From assembly GCF_003987645.1 (NCBI RefSeq), contig NZ_NGKA01000012.1, positions 1 through 64,000 of the forward strand: a stretch of 64,000 bases of DNA. The letters are read 5' to 3'. Below the pieces are notes generated by a model. It was not told where the DNA came from, did not search any database, and saw only the letters and a program-made list of their open reading frames with translations. This DNA is from Vagococcus elongatus (lineage in GTDB: Bacteria > Bacillota > Bacilli > Lactobacillales > Vagococcaceae). Of the stretch, positions 35,845 through 46,361 are shown piece after piece; within the stretch, counting starts at the first letter, position 1, and each line of letters begins with the position of its first letter. A program made the translations under genes and the position numbers.

Positions 35845-36604
35845 AGAAATTCGTGAGAAACTTCATCAGTCAGTTGTTACCGAGCAAGAGCTGAAAGAGT
35901 TGGCAGCCGATGAGCGCAAAGGCGTACAACACTTGCTTCAGCAGTACTATCGGCGTCAGGAAAAGCTGGCAGCCGAAAAGGCACGTTACCAACGCATGTG
36001 GCATTATGAAAATGAGTTGAGAGAAAAAGGTTATAAATTAATCGCCGGAATCGATGAAGTGGGCCGGGGGCCTTTAGCGGGTCCTGTGGTGGCTGCGGCG
36101 GTCATATTGCCAGAAAATGTCGCATTAGATGGTTTAAATGACTCGAAACAACTATCTTTAGCTAAAAGAGAAAGTTTATTTTTAGAGATACAAGAGACAG
36201 CACTTGCCATCGGTATTGGTGTTGTTTCACCGGAAACAATCGACCGGCTGAATATTTATCAGGCGACCTTGCTGGCGATGGAGCAAGCTTTACAGAAGTT
36301 GACTCCTCAGCCTGACTTTGTCTTGATCGATGCTATGACTGTAAAAAATAGTTCATTGCCTCAAAAAAGTCTCATCAAAGGCGACGCTAAAAGTGTTTCA
36401 ATTGCGGCTGCCAGTGTGATGGCAAAAGTCACAAGAGACCGGATGATGGCGGATTACGATCAAACATTTCCCGGCTACGGTTTCGCTAAAAATGCCGGTT
36501 ATGGCACGGCGGAACATTTGGCAGGGTTAGCAGACAATGGCGTGACAGCCATTCATCGCAAGAGTTTTTCGCCTGTGAAAGAGATGCTGCAACAAAGTCA
36601 ATAA
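35828..36604 (+). CDS. rnhB: Ribonuclease HII
   Basis: A 258-residue RNase HII that cleaves RNA in RNA-DNA hybrids and at single ribonucleotides. The catalytic core starts at IAGIDEVGRGPLAGPVVAAAV (GRG motif with the DE acidic pair), with DSKQL, LIDAM and the late SVSIAAASVMAKVTRD. A Bacilli-type N-terminal extension of about 75 residues precedes it. The TTG at 35828 is chosen, about nine bases after GGGAGG and giving the usual length; a longer in-frame ATG at 35723 lies deep inside rbgA. Confidence 0.94.
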   Translation: MGQTIKEIREKLHQSVVTEQELKELAADERKGVQHLLQQYYRRQEKLAAEKARYQRMWHYENELREKGYKLIAGIDEVGRGPLAGPVVAAAVILPENVALDGLNDSKQLSLAKRESLFLEIQETALAIGIGVVSPETIDRLNIYQATLLAMEQALQKLTPQPDFVLIDAMTVKNSSLPQKSLIKGDAKSVSIAAASVMAKVTRDRMMADYDQTFPGYGFAKNAGYGTAEHLAGLADNGVTAIHRKSFSPVKEMLQQSQ

Positions 36605-36689
36605 ACCTGAAGACATCGAGTCTTTAAAACAATATTTTAATGAAACCTCTTCTTTCTCGCAAATATAATGGTGAGAAAGGGGAGGTTTT

Positions 36690-37601
36690 ATGATGACAAA
36701 TTTAACGCTGCAAGCTTTTTTATTGAAACACTTGAAAGGGATAGGTAATATCGGATTATTAAAAATTTTTCAAAAACTTTACGACGTAGACTTTTTTTCT
36801 TTGACGTCAGCTGAATTAGCTTATATTGGAAACGTACGCCGGCAACATATGGTATCTTTTGAGAAAAGTCACAAAGAAATACTTGAACATATCGACCAAT
36901 TGTATGAAGTGTTTCATCAAGAAGGATTCATCTCAATAGCAGATGAGAGCTATCCAAAATTACTTTTGGAAACATATAATCCGCCCTTGGGACTGTTTTT
37001 TAAAGGGGATATTTCTTTACTTAAAACTCACTGTGTTGCTATAGTGGGAGCTAGAGATTTTTCCAGCTATGGCATAGAGGCGACACAAAAAATAGTTGCA
37101 GGTTTAGTTGATGACAAGTATACTATCGTAAGTGGTCTAGCCAAGGGCATCGACACTTTCGCCCATAAAAGTGCTATCCAGTATTACGGTAAAACTATCG
37201 CTATCATCGGCAGCGGTCTAGATATATTTTATCCGAAAGAAAATCGAGAACTGCAAAATTTTCTCGGAAAAAATCATCTGGTTTTATCGGAATTTCTTCA
37301 TGGAACACCTCCAAGAAACTATCATTTTCCCATGCGCAACCGGATTATTGCCGGTATTAGCCAAGGAACATGCGTGATAGAGGCAAAGAAACGCAGCGGA
37401 TCGTTGATTACAGCTCAACTTGCTTTGGAAAACGGCAGAGAAGTGTTTGCAGTTCCCGGAAACATTTTTTCGAAGAATTCGACAGGCTGCCATGAGCTAA
37501 TTGAGCAGGGAGCAAAGTGTGTCTGGAATGGAAAACATATAATAGAAGAGATCGAACATTTTAAAGAGAAAACAATGGAAGTTGACAAAATGAAAAGTTA
37601 A
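36690..37601 (+). CDS. dprA: DNA-processing protein DprA
   Basis: A 303-residue protein that loads RecA on incoming single-stranded DNA in transformation. A short SAM-like N-terminal region (LKHLKGIGNIGLLKI) is followed by the Rossmann-type DprA domain with VAIVGARDFSSYG, VSGLAKGIDTFAHKSA, AIIGSGLDIFYP, FPMRNRIIAGIS and EAKKRSGSLITA. The C-terminal winged helix found in some relatives is absent. ATG 36690 or 36693 are both possible behind GGGGAGG. It sits between rnhB and topA as in other Bacilli. Competence genes are not otherwise present here. Confidence 0.94.
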   Translation: MMTNLTLQAFLLKHLKGIGNIGLLKIFQKLYDVDFFSLTSAELAYIGNVRRQHMVSFEKSHKEILEHIDQLYEVFHQEGFISIADESYPKLLLETYNPPLGLFFKGDISLLKTHCVAIVGARDFSSYGIEATQKIVAGLVDDKYTIVSGLAKGIDTFAHKSAIQYYGKTIAIIGSGLDIFYPKENRELQNFLGKNHLVLSEFLHGTPPRNYHFPMRNRIIAGISQGTCVIEAKKRSGSLITAQLALENGREVFAVPGNIFSKNSTGCHELIEQGAKCVWNGKHIIEEIEHFKEKTMEVDKMKS

Positions 37602-37663
37602 GCATAAGATAATTAACGATTCAATCAATGAATGATTTTACATAGAGAAGGTGGTAAATATAC

Positions 37664-39742
37664 ATGGCATACAAGTATCTGGTGATCGTAGAATCACCTG
37701 CAAAAGCCAAAACAATAGAAAAATATCTTGGACGAAATTACAAAGTAGTTGCAAGTGTGGGACATTTACGGGACTTGCCTAAAAGCAGGATGGCAATAGA
37801 CTTCGAAAATAATTATCAGCCTGAGTATATTTCGATTCGCGGCAAGGGCCCGATTATCAAGGACTTAAAAAAGCATGCTAAAAAAGCTCAAAAGGTTTAT
37901 TTGGCAAGTGACCCGGACCGTGAAGGGGAAGCAATCGCTTGGCATCTGGCACACTTACTAGATTTGGACTTAGATGATGAGAATCGTGTGGTCTTTAATG
38001 AAATTACCAAAGATGCAGTCAAAGCTGCATTTAAAGAGCCTAGAAAAATTAATTTGGATTTAGTTGATGCCCAGCAAGCACGACGGATTTTGGATCGGAT
38101 TGTTGGTTATTCCATCAGTCCTCTTCTTTGGAAAAAGGTTAAAAAAGGATTGAGTGCAGGACGGGTACAATCTGTGACGTTGAAAATGATTCTTGACCGG
38201 GAAAAAGAAATCGAAAAATTCAAACCGGAAGAATACTGGTCAATTACGGGTAATTTCCAAAAAGGGCGTAAAAAATTCAAAGCTGCATTTTACGGTTTGA
38301 ATCAGAAAAAGATGAAGTTAAAGACAGCAGATGATGTAAAAGAAGTGACAGATCGTTTGACTTCAAGAGATTACACTGTAGGCAATATCACTAAAAAAGA
38401 ACGAAAACGAAACCCTGCCAAACCTTTTACAACTAGTAGTTTACAACAAGAAGCTGCTCGGAAAATAAATTTCAGAACACGTAAAACGATGATGGTCGCT
38501 CAACAATTGTATGAAGGGATCTCTATCGGAAAAGAAGGTACCGTGGGTTTGATTACCTATATGCGTACCGATTCCACGAGACTCTCTGATACCGTCAAAG
38601 AAGAAGCAGCCAGATATATCACTGAAACTTATGGCAAAGAATACTCTGCTGGAATGAAAAAAAATGCCAAAGCTGCCTCAGGGGCACAGGATGCCCACGA
38701 AGCCATCCGTCCTTCCAGTATTTACAGGACGCCGGATTCTTTAGCAAAACATTTGGATAAAGATCAGATGAAATTATATAGTTTGATTTGGGCTAGAACA
38801 GTTGCCAGTCTGATGATGCCAGCGGTGATGGATACCATGCGAGTGACTTTAGAACAAAATGATGTAACCTTTGTAGCCAACGGTTCGAAAATCAAATTTC
38901 ACGGCTTTATGAAAGTATATATTGAAGGAAAAGACGATGGAAAAGAAGAAAAAGAAAATATTTTACCTGATTTGGCTGTAGGAGATGTGGTTAAGGCTGC
39001 AGATATCGAGCCAAAACAGCATTTTACTCAACCACCGGCACGCTATACTGAAGCTACCCTGATTAAAACATTGGAAGAAAATGGCGTCGGTCGTCCTTCC
39101 ACGTATGCGCCCACATTGGAAACCATTCAACGTCGTTATTATGTAAAATTAGTGCAAAAAAGATTTGAGCCCACAGAATTAGGGGAAATCGTCAATGGTT
39201 TGACCGTAGAATTTTTCCCTCAAATCGTAGATATTCAGTTTACTGCTGAGATGGAAAAAGAACTGGACGGCATTGCGGAAGCCAAGGAAGAATGGGTGGA
39301 AGTTATTGATCGTTTTTATCAGCCTTTTGAAAAAGAGTTAGCCAAGGCAGAAGTGGAAATGGAAAAGGTTCAGATCAAAGACGAACCTGCAGGGTTTGAT
39401 TGTGAGCTTTGCGGCAATCCCATGGTCATCAAGCTTGGACGCTATGGAAAATTTTATGCTTGCAGCAATTTCCCAGAATGTCGCAATACAAAAGCGATTG
39501 TCAAAGAAATCGGCATGAAATGTCCTACGTGTCATGAAGGGGAAGTCATCGAGAGAAAAACCAAGAAAAACCGGATTTTTTATGGGTGCAGTCGTTACCC
39601 AGAATGTGAGTTCACCTCTTGGGATAAACCGATTCCTCGGAATTGTCCAAAATGTGACCATTATTTAGTTGAGAAAAAAGTTAAAGGCGGCAAGCAAGTT
39701 CGCTGCAGTAACTGTGATTATCAAGAAGATGTGCAAAAATAA
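37664..39742 (+). CDS. topA: DNA topoisomerase I
   Basis: A 692-residue type IA topoisomerase relaxing negative supercoils. The TOPRIM domain opens with [17 protein letters not shown] and has [13 protein letters not shown]; the active-site tyrosine is Y299 in [11 protein letters not shown]. The C-terminus has two full four-cysteine zinc ribbons (CELCGNP ... CSNFPEC and CPTCHEG ... CSRYPEC) and a third shorter one (CPKCDHY ... CSNC). SD AAGGTGG precedes ATG 37664. It lies between dprA and trmFO in the conserved order. Confidence 0.97.
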   Translation: MAYKYLVIVESPAKAKTIEKYLGRNYKVVASVGHLRDLPKSRMAIDFENNYQPEYISIRGKGPIIKDLKKHAKKAQKVYLASDPDREGEAIAWHLAHLLDLDLDDENRVVFNEITKDAVKAAFKEPRKINLDLVDAQQARRILDRIVGYSISPLLWKKVKKGLSAGRVQSVTLKMILDREKEIEKFKPEEYWSITGNFQKGRKKFKAAFYGLNQKKMKLKTADDVKEVTDRLTSRDYTVGNITKKERKRNPAKPFTTSSLQQEAARKINFRTRKTMMVAQQLYEGISIGKEGTVGLITYMRTDSTRLSDTVKEEAARYITETYGKEYSAGMKKNAKAASGAQDAHEAIRPSSIYRTPDSLAKHLDKDQMKLYSLIWARTVASLMMPAVMDTMRVTLEQNDVTFVANGSKIKFHGFMKVYIEGKDDGKEEKENILPDLAVGDVVKAADIEPKQHFTQPPARYTEATLIKTLEENGVGRPSTYAPTLETIQRRYYVKLVQKRFEPTELGEIVNGLTVEFFPQIVDIQFTAEMEKELDGIAEAKEEWVEVIDRFYQPFEKELAKAEVEMEKVQIKDEPAGFDCELCGNPMVIKLGRYGKFYACSNFPECRNTKAIVKEIGMKCPTCHEGEVIERKTKKNRIFYGCSRYPECEFTSWDKPIPRNCPKCDHYLVEKKVKGGKQVRCSNCDYQEDVQK

Positions 39743-39788
39743 AAACGTGTAAGGCAAACAACTCAAACTGGCGAAAAGAGGGGAAGCA

Positions 39789-41087
39789 ATGGCAGAAGAA
39801 GTTACAATTATTGGCGCTGGTTTAGCGGGAAGCGAAGCGGCTTGGCAGGCGGCACAAGCAGGTGTACGGGTCATGTTGTTTGAAATGCGGAAAAACAAAA
39901 AAACACCGGCCCATGTCACAGAAAATTTTGCTGAATTGGTTTGTTCTAATTCCTTTAGAGGCAGAAGTATCACGAATGCTGTAGGGTTGTTAAAAGAAGA
40001 AATGCGTCATTTTGATTCTTTGATCATGGCAGCAGCAGATGCAGCGGAAGTCCCGGCTGGCGGAGCTCTTGCCGTAGATAGAACTGTTTTTTCTGAATAT
40101 GTGACAGAAAAATTGCGTTCTCATCCCAACATCACTGTATTTGATGAAGAGGTTGACCGCTTGCCTGAAGGATTGACCATCGTTGCCACAGGTCCTTTGA
40201 CCTCAGATAAATTGGCCGAAGATATTGCAAGATTCACACAATCTGAAAGTTTATATTTTTACGATGCCGCAGCACCAATTATTGAAAAGTCTTCTATCGA
40301 CATGGATAAAGTTTATTTGAAATCCAGATATGACAAAGGTGAAGCAGCTTATCTGAATTGTCCTATGACCAAAGAAGAGTTTTATGCTTTTCGCGAGGCT
40401 CTAATCGAAGCTGAAGTGGCCCCATTAAATAGTTTTGAAGATGTCAAAGTGTTTGAAGGGTGTATGCCGATTGAGGTGATGGCCTCACGGGGGGAAAAAA
40501 CAATGTTGTTTGGTCCTATGAAACCTGTTGGATTGGAAGATCCCAAAACAAACAAACGTCCTTATGCTGTGGTTCAGTTGCGACAAGATAATGCCGCCGG
40601 ATCATTGTTTAATATTGTAGGTTTTCAAACACATTTAAAATGGGGAGAACAAAAACGAGTGATTCGCATGATTCCCGGATTAGAGAACGCAGAAATCGTC
40701 CGTTACGGCGTCATGCATCGCAATACTTTTTTAAAGTCGCCGGAAATTTTGTTGCCCACCTATCAGACTAAAAAAAGAGCTGATTTATTTTTTGCGGGAC
40801 AGATGACAGGAGTAGAAGGGTATGTGGAAAGTGCCGCCAGCGGGCTGCTGGCAGGGATAAATGCCGCGAAGTTGGCAAAAAGCACATCACCGATTACTTT
40901 ACCTCCAGAAACAGCGATGGGTGCATTGGCTCATTATATCACTCAAGCAGAAGGCAAACATTTTCAACCGATGAATGTCAATTTTGGCATTATCCCGCCT
41001 CTTGAGGAACGCATCCGTGATAAGAAAGAACGGTACACGAAAGTGGCAGAGCGGGCGTTGGAGTTAATCAATACTTTGGAAATGTAA
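39789..41087 (+). CDS. trmFO: Methylenetetrahydrofolate-tRNA-(uracil-5-)-methyltransferase
   Basis: A 432-residue FAD- and folate-dependent enzyme that makes ribothymidine-54 in tRNA. The N-terminal FAD motif [18 protein letters not shown] is followed by [24 protein letters not shown], and [14 protein letters not shown] containing the catalytic cysteine region, and by [31 protein letters not shown] precedes ATG 39789. In most Bacilli xerC follows directly; here a minus-strand gene intervenes. Confidence 0.96.
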   Translation: MAEEVTIIGAGLAGSEAAWQAAQAGVRVMLFEMRKNKKTPAHVTENFAELVCSNSFRGRSITNAVGLLKEEMRHFDSLIMAAADAAEVPAGGALAVDRTVFSEYVTEKLRSHPNITVFDEEVDRLPEGLTIVATGPLTSDKLAEDIARFTQSESLYFYDAAAPIIEKSSIDMDKVYLKSRYDKGEAAYLNCPMTKEEFYAFREALIEAEVAPLNSFEDVKVFEGCMPIEVMASRGEKTMLFGPMKPVGLEDPKTNKRPYAVVQLRQDNAAGSLFNIVGFQTHLKWGEQKRVIRMIPGLENAEIVRYGVMHRNTFLKSPEILLPTYQTKKRADLFFAGQMTGVEGYVESAASGLLAGINAAKLAKSTSPITLPPETAMGALAHYITQAEGKHFQPMNVNFGIIPPLEERIRDKKERYTKVAERALELINTLEM

Positions 41088-41104
41088 AAAGAATAAATAT
41101 ATAT

Positions 41105-41158
41105 CGACCCCCAAAAGTTAGATTAAAAATCTAGTTTTTGGGAGGTCGTTTTTTTTTG
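41105..41158. terminator. Bidirectional terminator between trmFO and the Eis-type gene
   Basis: CGACCCCCAAAA (41105-41116) pairs with TTTTTGGGAGGTCG (41135-41148) with one bulge, and an inner AGAT/ATCT helix. Eight T residues follow on the plus strand. It serves the convergent trmFO and acetyltransferase genes. Confidence 0.88.
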
Positions 41159-41167
41159 ACTGATTAA

Positions 41168-42364
41168 TTAAAAATGATCGTGGGCATAAGGCTTTTCGAG
41201 TGGGATAAGGCTGTCTAGAATATCGATGCTCTGTTTGTTTCCTCTGATTTTTTCATGAAATAAAAGATCTTTGCCTGAAACTATCCGTAAAAATAATTGA
41301 GTAAAAGACTCAATGGTTCCTGCAATGTCCACGTTATCAGCAGAAGAAATCTTTGTCAGCTTTCCTGTGCCATTGATAATGGTCAGACGCCACAAGTGAT
41401 TGTTCCAAGGGCAATGTGTATCTGTCACATCTAAAATAAGAGAGTATTTATCTGACGTTAGTCTAAAGGGAAACTGCTTGATGAACTCCTCTAAAAGTAT
41501 GATTCGTACCATCAGACTAGCAGAAAGACTCTTTTCCAAAAAAGCGGGTTCGTCTAAAAAGGTTGTCCATTGATTGTGGGGAGAAGACTTGATAATGAAA
41601 GTGTCATAGCTTCCCGTATGATTTTTCATGTAAGTCAGTAGTTTGCTGAATGAAAAATATGTTTGAAAGGCTAATTCCCTTACTGAAAATGTGGAATCAG
41701 AACCATTCAGCTCATACATCATATATCCTTCCGGGGAGCCCTCATCATTGTAAGACAAAACCGTAAAACGTTTAGGATAATGGGCTCTGATATAATCCCA
41801 CCACCAGTCAGACCGTACCAAAGCGCCGTGTTCTTTTTCGAGAGTGCTCCGATACACACTTTTTAAATCTTGCAAGTCTTTGGGTGACTGCCAGTCCACT
41901 AACTTAAATGTTCCTTTTTTTTCAGAAGTTAATTTATTAATTTCGTACTTGGATAAAGTAACAAACTGATCTTCAAAAGCTGTGGCATAACCAAAATTAC
42001 GATAAAATCTGTGGGAGAAAGGGGCTAAATATGAGATCAAAGTTTTCGTTTTGCGGTAATCTTCAAAGAGTTTTTCAAAAAGCAGTCGATTTTTTCCTTC
42101 TCCCCGTTTTTCCGGAATCGACACCACATCAGCAATTCCCCCCATAGACATGGTGATACCGAAAATATTGGCCTGAAAAGGATGACTGATCAATTGATTT
42201 GTTAATTTTTCGTCTTCATAGATACCATAGTTATCCGTGAAGCGACATTTATCATAAAATACTTGCCGGTCTGCTGGAGATTCGATATTCCCCGATAAAA
42301 AAGCATAAGAGCTGATCAAATAACTCTCTTCAAATTGTTTCTGAGTTGTTAATTTTTGAATCAT
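41168..42364 (-). CDS. Eis-type GNAT acetyltransferase
   Basis: A 398-residue protein with the three-domain layout of the Eis family. The first GNAT domain has GGIADVVSIPEKRGEGKNRLLFEKL, the acetyl-CoA loop (R/Q-x-x-G-x-G/A, here KRGEGKN), then YLAPFSHRFYRNFGYATAFE; a second GNAT-like domain follows and the C-terminal about 110 residues form an SCP2-like domain. Relatives acetylate amino groups, including aminoglycosides in some bacteria; the substrate here is not known. The start ATG 42364 lies behind AAGGGAGG. It runs against the surrounding conserved block and looks like a later insertion. Confidence 0.85.
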   Translation of the reverse strand: MIQKLTTQKQFEESYLISSYAFLSGNIESPADRQVFYDKCRFTDNYGIYEDEKLTNQLISHPFQANIFGITMSMGGIADVVSIPEKRGEGKNRLLFEKLFEDYRKTKTLISYLAPFSHRFYRNFGYATAFEDQFVTLSKYEINKLTSEKKGTFKLVDWQSPKDLQDLKSVYRSTLEKEHGALVRSDWWWDYIRAHYPKRFTVLSYNDEGSPEGYMMYELNGSDSTFSVRELAFQTYFSFSKLLTYMKNHTGSYDTFIIKSSPHNQWTTFLDEPAFLEKSLSASLMVRIILLEEFIKQFPFRLTSDKYSLILDVTDTHCPWNNHLWRLTIINGTGKLTKISSADNVDIAGTIESFTQLFLRIVSGKDLLFHEKIRGNKQSIDILDSLIPLEKPYAHDHF

Positions 42365-42582
42365 GAAAGCGCCTCCCTTAATTTTATAGCTTTATTTTAG
42401 CAGATAAGCGAGGACTTAAAAACTGATTGCATGAATTTTTAAGCTGCGGATGGCTGAAAATAAGAAAATTATTGAAGAAATTGTGTCTAAATTTCCAAAA
42501 ATTTGGTAAATTCTGACAATTTAATTGTATCTAAAAAATGATTATGATACATTAGGCTTACAGAAATTGGAAGGAGCTTCTC

Positions 42583-43479
42583 ATGGATAACATTTGGGTA
42601 GAAAGTTTTTTAGAGTATTTGATTGTTGAAAGAAATTACTCAGACAAGACAAAAATTGCTTATCAAGAGGATATTTCTAATTTTTTGACTTTTTTAAAAG
42701 ACTCTGGGGATGAAGATTTTTTGGCGATTGATCACCAAGATGTCCGCATCTACCTTTCTTACTTATACGATAAAAACTACAGCCGCAATACAATCGGAAG
42801 AAAGGTTTCCAGTTTAAGATCCTTTTATCACTTTTTATTACAACAGCAGCAAATCGAAGAAAATCCTTTTTCTTATGTTCAAATGAAAAAGGGTCAGTTG
42901 CGCTTGCCACGTTTTTTTTATGAAAAAGAAATGGATGCGCTATTTGAAGCCGCAAAGGGAGATTCTCCGCTGGCTATTCGTAATATTGCTTTACTAGAAT
43001 TATTGTATGGGACAGGGATGCGGGTCAGTGAGTGTGCGAATTTAAAAATAGAAAATATCGATTTTCAAATGGAAATTTTACTGGTTCACGGGAAAGGGGA
43101 CAAGGAGCGTTACATCCCTTTTGGTTCCTACGCAGCCGATGCTTTGAGAGATTATCTGGAAAACAGCCGTAAACCGCTTATGAATAAGTATGGGAAGGCA
43201 CATGGATTTGTCTTTGTTAACCATCGGGGAGATCAGATTACACCCCGGGGAATCGAATATGTGCTAAAGGAAATAATCAAAAAAAGCAGTCTTACGACAG
43301 ACATTCACCCCCATATGCTGAGGCATACATTTGCAACCCATTTATTAAATAATGGGGCTGATATGCGGACGGTACAGGAATTGCTGGGACATGCCAGCTT
43401 ATCCTCCACACAAATTTATACTCATGTTACGAAAGAAAATCTGCAAAAAAGTTATCGAGCGTTTCACCCTCGAGCATAA
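42583..43479 (+). CDS. xerC: Tyrosine recombinase XerC
   Basis: A 298-residue recombinase that resolves chromosome dimers. The N-terminal core-binding domain (YLIVERNYSDKTKIAYQED) precedes the catalytic domain with LLYGTGMRVSE (first arginine), the HPHMLRHTFATHLLNNGADMRTVQELLGHASLSSTQIYTH region carrying H-x-x-R, a second histidine and the tyrosine nucleophile (quoted in parts: HMLRHTF, LLGHASLSSTQIY). ATG 42583 follows GGAAGGAG. Its position before hslV matches codV in Bacillus. TATGAT at 42543-42548 is a candidate -10. Confidence 0.95.
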   Translation: MDNIWVESFLEYLIVERNYSDKTKIAYQEDISNFLTFLKDSGDEDFLAIDHQDVRIYLSYLYDKNYSRNTIGRKVSSLRSFYHFLLQQQQIEENPFSYVQMKKGQLRLPRFFYEKEMDALFEAAKGDSPLAIRNIALLELLYGTGMRVSECANLKIENIDFQMEILLVHGKGDKERYIPFGSYAADALRDYLENSRKPLMNKYGKAHGFVFVNHRGDQITPRGIEYVLKEIIKKSSLTTDIHPHMLRHTFATHLLNNGADMRTVQELLGHASLSSTQIYTHVTKENLQKSYRAFHPRA

Positions 43480-43500
43480 AAGAAAGAAGGAATGACAGTT

Positions 43501-44049
43501 ATGAGTTATACAACATTTCACAGCACCACCATTTGTGCAGTAGAGAAGGACGGAAAATTTGCGATGGCCGGTGACGGACAGGTGACCATGGGCGAGTCTG
43601 TGATCATGAAAGGGACAGCAAAAAAAGTCCGCAGAATTTACAACAATCAAGTAGTTGTCGGTTTTGCAGGCAGTGTGGCAGATGCTTTTAATTTGGAGAA
43701 TAAGTTTGAGGGAAAACTAAACGAATACAAAGGCAACTTGATGCGGGCGGCAGTAGAATTAGCCATGGAATGGCGCAGTGACAAAGTCATGCAGAAACTG
43801 GAAGCGATGCTGATTGTGATGAATGATAAAGAAATGCTGATTGTTTCAGGGACAGGCGAAGTGATTGCCCCTGATGATGGCATATTGGCGATCGGCTCAG
43901 GAGGAAATTATGCTTTGGCAGCGGCTAGAGCATTGAAGCGTAATGGCCGAGAAGATTTAACAGCAGCGGAAATTGCCAAAGAGGCATTGACCGTCGCTGG
44001 AGATATATGTGTTTTCACAAATCATAATATTTCTGTAGAAGAATTATAA
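43501..44049 (+). CDS. hslV: ATP-dependent protease subunit HslV (ClpQ/CodW)
   Basis: A 182-residue Ntn-type protease subunit that forms the chamber of the HslUV protease. The mature N-terminus lies at the TTICAV segment, with [11 protein letters not shown] and [22 protein letters not shown] following. A short propeptide (MSYTTFHS) would be removed. ATG 43501 is chosen, seven bases after GAAGGA; the in-frame ATG at 43492 abuts that site. hslU follows 16 bases later. Both lie between xerC and codY, as in other Bacilli. Confidence 0.95.
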   Translation: MSYTTFHSTTICAVEKDGKFAMAGDGQVTMGESVIMKGTAKKVRRIYNNQVVVGFAGSVADAFNLENKFEGKLNEYKGNLMRAAVELAMEWRSDKVMQKLEAMLIVMNDKEMLIVSGTGEVIAPDDGILAIGSGGNYALAAARALKRNGREDLTAAEIAKEALTVAGDICVFTNHNISVEEL

Positions 44050-44065
44050 AAGAGGTGTCCATAAA

Positions 44066-45466
44066 ATGAATCAAATGAAAAAAACGCCAAGAGAAATTGT
44101 TAAAGACTTAGATCAATATATTATCGGACAGGAGCAGGCAAAAAAATCTGTGGCTGTTGCTTTGAGGAATCGCTATCGCCGGATGCAGCTGGATGAAGAC
44201 ATGCGAAAAGAAGTGACTCCTAAAAATATGCTGATGATCGGACCCACAGGGGTAGGGAAAACAGAAATCGCTCGTCGGTTAGCCCATATCGTTAACGCAC
44301 CGTTTGTTAAAGTTGAGGCGACTAAATTTACCGAAGTGGGCTACGTGGGACGTGATGTGGAATCCATGGTCCGTGATTTAGTCGAGTTCAGTATTAGAAT
44401 CGTCGAAGAACAGCAATATAGCCGAGTGTATTCTCAGGCAAGAAAAATCGCCGATGACCGTCTAGTGAAGTTATTAGTTCCGGGAATCAAAAAGGAACAA
44501 AAGAAAAACCGTGGACAAATGGATATGATGATGCAAATGATGAATGCTTTGCAAAATCCGCAAACTGAAGAAGAGCAGGAAGAGGTCACTGACACAGTCA
44601 AGGCAAATCGCCAGACAGTGAAGGATCAGTTGGAAAAAGGGTTACTGGAAAATCGGGAAGTGACGATTGAAATCGAAGAACCTAAAATCCAAATGCCGAC
44701 TAATCAAGGGTTGGAGCAAATGGGGATTGATTTAGGGGACACGTTGAGTGCTTTGACACCGAAGAAAAAAATCAAACGGACGGCGACCGTAGCTGAGGCT
44801 AGAGAAATATTGATACGTGAAGAATCGGAAAAAATTGTCAATAAAGCAGATATTAACAGCGAAGCCGTCAAATTGGCGGAAAATAGCGGGATAATTTTTA
44901 TTGATGAGTTTGATAAGATTACGTCGAAATCGGAACACTCCGGTGAAGTCTCGCGCGAAGGGGTCCAGCGGGATATCTTGCCGATCGTCGAAGGGTCTCA
45001 GATTCATACCAAATACGGCACGGTCAATACAGATTACATTTTGTTTATTGCCTCAGGGGCGTTTCATTTAACTAAACCGAGTGATTTGATTCCAGAACTG
45101 CAAGGACGTTTCCCGATTCGCGTGGAGTTGGATGATTTGACCAAAGATGACTTTGTCAGAATTTTAACTGAGCCGGAAAATGCATTGATAAAGCAGTATA
45201 TTGCGTTGCTGGCAACAGAAAATATCGATGTCACATTTACGAAAGAAGCTGTTGAAAAAATTGCGGAAATCGCTTATCAAGTCAACTCAGATACGGACAA
45301 TATCGGTGCCCGCCGCCTGCACACTATTTTGGAAAAATTATTAGAAGATTTACTGTTTGAATCTGCTGATATGCAAATGGGCGACATCATGATTACAGAA
45401 AGTTATGTGATGGAAAAACTCGGGTCAATCGTGGAAGATCAGGACTTGACACGTTTTATATTGTAA
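44066..45466 (+). CDS. hslU: ATP-dependent protease ATPase subunit HslU (ClpY)
   Basis: A 466-residue AAA+ unfoldase partner of HslV. It has [21 protein letters not shown] at the start, Walker [14 protein letters not shown], the pore motif [12 protein letters not shown], an inserted I-domain (residues about 110-240, rich in Q, M and acidic residues), Walker [12 protein letters not shown], and sensor 2 [17 protein letters not shown]. The C-terminus DLTRFIL matches the tail that inserts into HslV. SD AGAGGTG precedes ATG 44066. Confidence 0.96.
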   Translation: MNQMKKTPREIVKDLDQYIIGQEQAKKSVAVALRNRYRRMQLDEDMRKEVTPKNMLMIGPTGVGKTEIARRLAHIVNAPFVKVEATKFTEVGYVGRDVESMVRDLVEFSIRIVEEQQYSRVYSQARKIADDRLVKLLVPGIKKEQKKNRGQMDMMMQMMNALQNPQTEEEQEEVTDTVKANRQTVKDQLEKGLLENREVTIEIEEPKIQMPTNQGLEQMGIDLGDTLSALTPKKKIKRTATVAEAREILIREESEKIVNKADINSEAVKLAENSGIIFIDEFDKITSKSEHSGEVSREGVQRDILPIVEGSQIHTKYGTVNTDYILFIASGAFHLTKPSDLIPELQGRFPIRVELDDLTKDDFVRILTEPENALIKQYIALLATENIDVTFTKEAVEKIAEIAYQVNSDTDNIGARRLHTILEKLLEDLLFESADMQMGDIMITESYVMEKLGSIVEDQDLTRFIL

Positions 45467-45550
45467 ATCTTTAAAAGGGCTCTGATGTTTGACAGATTAT
45501 CATTTGAAATGTGTGAAACAAAGGATATCAAAATAGAGGGAGTGCCATCC

Positions 45551-46342
45551 ATGAAAGATTTGTTAGGAAAAACTCGAGAAATCAATCAATTGCTGCAACA
45601 GAAAAATACGTTTAAACATGGCCGTAAATTACCTTATGAGGAAATGGCCCATGTGTTAGGAAACATCCTCAACAGCAATGCTTATATCATTGATAGCGAA
45701 GGCCGGGTGATTGGGTTTCATGTTCAGCATGACATCAACAATGCCAGAGTGAAAAAAATGTTTGAGGATTTAAAATTTCCCGAAGAGTACACTAATGACA
45801 TCAAATTAATCAAACAAACAGAAGTGAATTTGCCTATCTCTGATCGCCGGACTGCTTTTCCAGTGGAACTTGGCGCAGAGTATCCCACAGCATTGACGAC
45901 GATTGTCCCTCTTTTCGGGGCAGGGGAACGCTTGGGAACGATTGTTTTAGGCCGGATCCATAAAAATTTTACTGAGGAAGATTTGATTTTAGCAGAATAT
46001 AGTGCCACAGTTGTTGGTATGCAGATTTTGTATCAAATTTTTAAAGACATCGAAGAGGATATCCGCAGTTCCACTGCCGTTCAAATGGCTATTGGGACCT
46101 TGTCTTACAGCGAATTAGTAGCAGTGAAAGCTATTTTTGATGAGCTGGAAGGGGATGAGGGAAGGCTGACAGCTTCCAACATAGCCGATAAAATCGGCAT
46201 TACTCGCTCGGTGATTGTCAATGCTCTGAGAAAATTAGAGTCAGCCGGAGTCATTGAATCCCGTTCTCTTGGCATGAAAGGCACCTATATTAAAATTTTG
46301 AATCATCAGTTAAAAGAAACGCTGGACAAAAAAACAGTTTAG
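45551..46342 (+). CDS. codY: GTP-sensing global regulator CodY
   Basis: A 263-residue repressor that senses branched-chain amino acids and GTP. The N-terminal GAF domain holds MKDLLGKTREINQLLQ, MAHVLGNILNSNAYIID and RRTAFPVELGAEYPTALTTIVP; the C-terminal winged helix has NIADKIGITRSVIVNALRKLESAGVIESRSLGMKGTYI (quoted by its core GITRSVIVNALRKLESAG). ATG 45551 is chosen, behind GAGGGAG; the in-frame ATG at 45485 is upstream of that site. The order xerC-hslV-hslU-codY is conserved. No clear CodY box was found in the window. Confidence 0.96.
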   Translation: MKDLLGKTREINQLLQQKNTFKHGRKLPYEEMAHVLGNILNSNAYIIDSEGRVIGFHVQHDINNARVKKMFEDLKFPEEYTNDIKLIKQTEVNLPISDRRTAFPVELGAEYPTALTTIVPLFGAGERLGTIVLGRIHKNFTEEDLILAEYSATVVGMQILYQIFKDIEEDIRSSTAVQMAIGTLSYSELVAVKAIFDELEGDEGRLTASNIADKIGITRSVIVNALRKLESAGVIESRSLGMKGTYIKILNHQLKETLDKKTV

Positions 46343-46361
46343 AACTTGGAGGAGTTGTACA

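Noticed and set aside
42500-42530. CodY box upstream of xerC
   Set aside because: AAATTCTGACAATTT matches the AATTTTCWGAAAATT consensus at too few positions.
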